Assembly: GCA_015058045.1 (NCBI GenBank)
Contig: SVDC01000039.1
Location: 1-35,627 of the forward strand
Length of the DNA stretch: 35,627 nucleotides
Direction of reading: 5' to 3'
From: Cellulosilyticum sp.
GTDB lineage: Bacteria > Bacillota > Clostridia > Lachnospirales > Cellulosilyticaceae
Of this stretch, positions 33,443 to 35,627 are shown piece by piece (positions within the stretch are counted from its first letter, which is position 1; each line of letters opens with the position of its first letter). The translations under genes and the position numbers were made by a program. Under the pieces are notes generated by a model. That model had not been told where the DNA came from and did not search any database. It saw only the letters and a list, made by a program, of their open reading frames with translations.

Positions 33443-33470
33443 TGTATGCCACTTGTTTCAAACTTGTAAA
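33443..33470. promoter_or_regulatory. Three WalR-like half-sites upstream of the deacetylase operon
   Basis: On the plus strand TGTATG, TGTTTC and TGTAAA begin at 33443, 33454 and 33465, exactly 11 bp apart. OmpR-family regulators bind such direct repeats, and the form is close to the WalR box TGTWAH-N5-TGTWAH. They lie 75-102 bases before the deacetylase start. A palindrome (TATCTT-AA-AAGATA, 33416-33429) lies between. No clear -10 could be fixed. Confidence 0.5.
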
Positions 33471-33492
33471 TTCTTTTTCTATGGTTAAAATA

Positions 33493-33568
33493 AAAAGCCA
33501 CCTCTAGTAAACGCTTAAACCTTTCCTTATCCGCTTCAAGGTCTTAGCCTTCACTAAAAGTGACTTTT
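33493..33568 (-). terminator. Long multi-stem terminator after the HTH-desulfoferrodoxin gene
   Basis: On the minus strand AAAAGTCAC pairs with GTGGCTTTT, TAGT with ACTA, and GCTAAGACCTT with AAGGTTTAAGC, giving three stacked stems around a 13-base loop. Several G-U pairs form only in this direction. A run of five Ts ends it. It starts 12 bases after the stop codon. Confidence 0.75.
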
Positions 33569-33580
33569 CTTATTTTTACT

Positions 33581-34165
33581 TTATATAATCTGATAACTTA
33601 AGCCATGCTCTGTACAATAACTATATAAATAACCATGCCCAAACTTTGGTAACCTTAAATGAATTCCCCACTCTGGATACTGCTTAACGAGTAAAACACG
33701 TTCTCCAGTTACTAAAGCTATAAAAGCAATATGATGGTTTTTTGTCATTTCATGATCTGTGGTTACATACCACTCATCTTCTATGGTTTCTACTTGTAAT
33801 TTATGGTTCTCATCAACTTTTTCTCTTATTAAGGCTTCTAATTTATGACCGCAACAGGAAAGATTAGCTTCTCCTGTACTGGTAATAATATTACCACATT
33901 TTTGGCATACATAAAACTGTGTTTTTTTCATATTTCCATTAACTAATTCACTCATTTTTAAATCTCCTTTTAGTATTTCCTCTATATTGATACCTAATAA
34001 ATGGGCTAGTTCAGGTAATAAACTGACATCTGGACAGCCTAACCCTCTTTCCCATTTACTAATAGTTTTATCGCTAATATTCATAGCATCAGCTAGTTGT
34101 TTTTGTGTCAATTCCTTTTCTATTCGTCTTGATCGAATCAATTCTCCTACTTTAGTGCAATCCAT
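33581..34165 (-). CDS. XRE helix-turn-helix regulator fused to a desulfoferrodoxin-like domain
   Basis: Residues 5-65 form an XRE/Cro helix-turn-helix (LTQKQLADAMNISDKTISKWE). Residues 83-110 match the small iron domain of desulfoferrodoxin: Cys87, Cys90, Cys104 and Cys105 (YVCQKCG ... SCCGHKLE). Residues 115-190 match the superoxide reductase domain, with His121, His138, His144, Cys184 and His187 in the positions of the His4-Cys iron site. The glutamate before the first His is kept (Glu119) but the catalytic lysine is Asn120. All metal ligands are present, so it may sense superoxide or iron, or reduce superoxide slowly. AAGG precedes the ATG. It is a single gene with its own terminator. Such fusions occur in other clostridia as far as I recall. 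Confidence 0.85.
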   Translation of the reverse strand: MDCTKVGELIRSRRIEKELTQKQLADAMNISDKTISKWERGLGCPDVSLLPELAHLLGINIEEILKGDLKMSELVNGNMKKTQFYVCQKCGNIITSTGEANLSCCGHKLEALIREKVDENHKLQVETIEDEWYVTTDHEMTKNHHIAFIALVTGERVLLVKQYPEWGIHLRLPKFGHGYLYSYCTEHGLSYQII

Positions 34166-34257
34166 ATCGTTTACCTTCTTCTTACTTGGTTTGGCTTAAG
34201 TTACTTTTATTATACTGAATCTTTCTTTGCTTTGCTATCTACGTATCGTAGAGTTAA

Positions 34258-34286
34258 ATTAAAACCACCCAGCCGGTGGTTTTAAT
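34258..34286 (-). terminator. Terminator of the cobalamin genes
   Basis: A 12-bp stem (ATTAAAACCACC and its complement) with a 5-base loop lies just after the cobD stop. TTTTAATTTAA follows on the minus strand. Confidence 0.85.
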
Positions 34287-34292
34287 CAGGAT

Positions 34293-35318
34293 TTATTTTT
34301 TTATAATTTTAAGCAGTTCAATTAATATCTTATTTTTTTCGTGTTGCTTAACGGCAATTCGATAATAACCTTTATGTAGGCCTTTAAAATTACAGCAATC
34401 TCTAATAAGTATTTTGTGCTTTAATAGCTTCTTAGCTATTGAAAATTCTGTTTGCAGCAAAATGAAATTCGTTTCACTAGTATAGGCTTGAATCCCCAAA
34501 TCTCTTAATTCCCTCATCAGGTATTCTCTTTCTACTTTGATCAGCTCTATACTTTTTCTTAAATACTGGATCTCTTTTGTTGCTACTACGCCTGCCATTT
34601 GTGCTAATATGGATATATTCCACTCAGGAAGTTGATTTTCTATACATTGATACAGCCCTTTATGATTACAAATGAGATACCCTAATCTTACTCCAGGCAT
34701 TGCAAAACTCTTGGTAAAAGCTCTTACCACAATTACATTAGAATAATCTTTTATGAGTTCTAACCCTGTCTCTCCTTCATATTCAGTCAATTCAATAAAG
34801 CACTCATCTATGATGACCACAATATTGTTTTCCTTACATTTTCTACATATGTTACGTAAAAGTGCTGGTGAAATCATATTACCTACTGGATTGTTAGGCT
34901 GAGCAAGAAAAAGTATATCTATTTCTTTCGTCAATTGCTCCATAATATCTTCCTCTAATGCAAAATGAGTCTCTTCCCTCATATAGTAGTATTGTATATT
35001 CTTACAAACTGCTAAAAGTGCTTTCTCATATCCTAAAAATGACGGTACTGGAAGCAATGCTTTCTTCGGTCTTATTGCCTTAGTAATGGCAAGAAACAAC
35101 TCCGAGGCACCATTTCCACAAAGAATACTATTAGGATTGCATCCTATCATTGTCCCAATTGCCTTTTTTAATTCTTCTACTTTTATATCTGGATATGCCT
35201 CACATAAATTAACCGCTTCATGTAATGCCTTTTTTACATTTTTAGGCATTCCAAGCGGATTAATATTGACAGAGAAATCCAAATCCACTTCATTTCTATA
35301 AATGTCTCCTCCATGCAT
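34293..35318 (-). CDS. cobD: Threonine-phosphate decarboxylase (CobD-like)
   Basis: PLP enzyme that turns L-threonine phosphate into (R)-1-aminopropan-2-yl phosphate, the linker of the cobalamin nucleotide loop. The HGGDIYR start and FSVNINPLGMP are typical of CobD and distinguish it from HisC. It also has AQPNNPVG, IDECFIEL and the PLP Lys in RAFTKSFAMPGVRLGY. Length (341) is normal. AAGGAG precedes the ATG, which lies 21 bases after the cbiB stop. CbiB uses the CobD product, so the pair makes metabolic sense. A terminator follows directly. Confidence 0.93.
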   Translation of the reverse strand: MHGGDIYRNEVDLDFSVNINPLGMPKNVKKALHEAVNLCEAYPDIKVEELKKAIGTMIGCNPNSILCGNGASELFLAITKAIRPKKALLPVPSFLGYEKALLAVCKNIQYYYMREETHFALEEDIMEQLTKEIDILFLAQPNNPVGNMISPALLRNICRKCKENNIVVIIDECFIELTEYEGETGLELIKDYSNVIVVRAFTKSFAMPGVRLGYLICNHKGLYQCIENQLPEWNISILAQMAGVVATKEIQYLRKSIELIKVEREYLMRELRDLGIQAYTSETNFILLQTEFSIAKKLLKHKILIRDCCNFKGLHKGYYRIAVKQHEKNKILIELLKIIKK

Positions 35319-35339
35319 TAATGCTCTCTCCTTCTACAC

Positions 35340-35627
35340 TTAGATAACAGTTATCATCATTATAATTAAGCATATTCCCTCACATAGCATGGCTGCTGCA
35401 TATAATAATCTGTTCACCTTTATAATATCTGCATATTCAATTTCCCTTAGTCTATCTCCTATGTAAGGCTTCTCTACAAGCTTTCCAAAATAACTGGCGT
35501 TTCCTGCAAGCTGAATCCCTAATGCCCCTGCACTTACAGCTTCTGTTTGTGCTGAGTTAGGACTTGCATGATTAAAGCGGTCTCTGTTAAAGATGAAATA
35601 CGCTCTTTTTCCATCATATACTTTTCC
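35340..35627 (-). CDS. cbiB: Adenosylcobinamide-phosphate synthase, C-terminal 95 residues (cut by window end)
   Basis: Membrane protein that attaches the aminopropanol (phosphate) linker to adenosylcobyric acid. Only the 3' end is in the window, with the reading frame open through base 35627. The visible part has the family signature RDRFNHASPNSAQTEAVSAG, then GALGIQLAG, YFGKLVEKP and IGDRLRE, and ends in a hydrophobic segment. It is followed 21 bases later by cobD, whose product it uses. The gene continues beyond the window, and nothing suggests it is broken. Confidence 0.92.
   Translation of the reverse strand, partial: GKVYDGKRAYFIFNRDRFNHASPNSAQTEAVSAGALGIQLAGNASYFGKLVEKPYIGDRLREIEYADIIKVNRLLYAAAMLCEGICLIIMMITVI

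Noticed and set aside
1..35627. Mobile element, prophage, CRISPR array, rRNA or tRNA genes
   Set aside because: No transposase or phage gene, no direct-repeat array, no cloverleaf and no rRNA-like stretch was seen on either strand.

Overview
The window reads as a stretch of chromosome from a low-G+C, Gram-positive anaerobe of the class Clostridia. The basis is the strong AGGAGG-type ribosome sites, AT-rich codon use, MutS2, a HisZ/short-HisG pair, a fused IICBA glucose permease and BioY. From memory the proteins look most like the Cellulosilyticum/Lachnospirales group, but that is an impression and not a search. All but one of the genes are on the minus strand, so operons are read from high to low coordinates. 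No rRNA, tRNA, CRISPR, IS element or prophage is visible.

Layout from low to high coordinates. At 39-3655 an HtrA protease lies downstream of an OmpR-type two-component system, an arrangement like the walRK-htrC end of the Bacillus wal operon. At 3698-9807 are mutS2, a secreted NlpC/P60 SH3 hydrolase, a TrmL-type tRNA methyltransferase and topoisomerase III. At 9938-12021 are a DUF6544-like protein and a type I asparaginase. At 12155-19794 is a nearly complete histidine operon, transcribed hisZ-G-D-C-B-H-A-F-IE. Only histidinol-phosphate phosphatase is missing. It has a consensus promoter followed directly by dyad sequences, with no room for a T-box or peptide attenuator.

At 20111-25397 are a 56-aa Cys-pair protein, an unrecognised 260-aa membrane protein, a MATE exporter and a 771-aa protein that looks like an acyl-CoA synthetase fused to a PlsC-type acyltransferase with the catalytic motifs of both parts eroded. 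A short unannotated transcription unit encodes a 39-aa signal-peptide-like product. At 25573-26358 is the only plus-strand gene, a CoiA-like nuclease-fold protein with a probable winged helix. A perfect 21-bp hairpin separates it from the convergent bioY.

At 27211-33368 are the glucose PTS permease and an operon of polysaccharide deacetylase, sensor kinase, anchored accessory protein and response regulator. Three WalR-like half-sites at exact 11-bp spacing lie upstream of the deacetylase. At 33581-34165 is a helix-turn-helix regulator fused to a complete two-iron desulfoferrodoxin module. At 34293-35627 are cobD and the 3' end of cbiB.

Most of the window is core metabolism. The parts most likely to hold something undescribed are the double pseudoenzyme, the 39-aa peptide unit, the deacetylase/two-component operon with its repeat operator, and the HTH-desulfoferrodoxin protein. 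Promoters, operators and terminators were found by eye, so their positions are good to a few bases and none has been tested.
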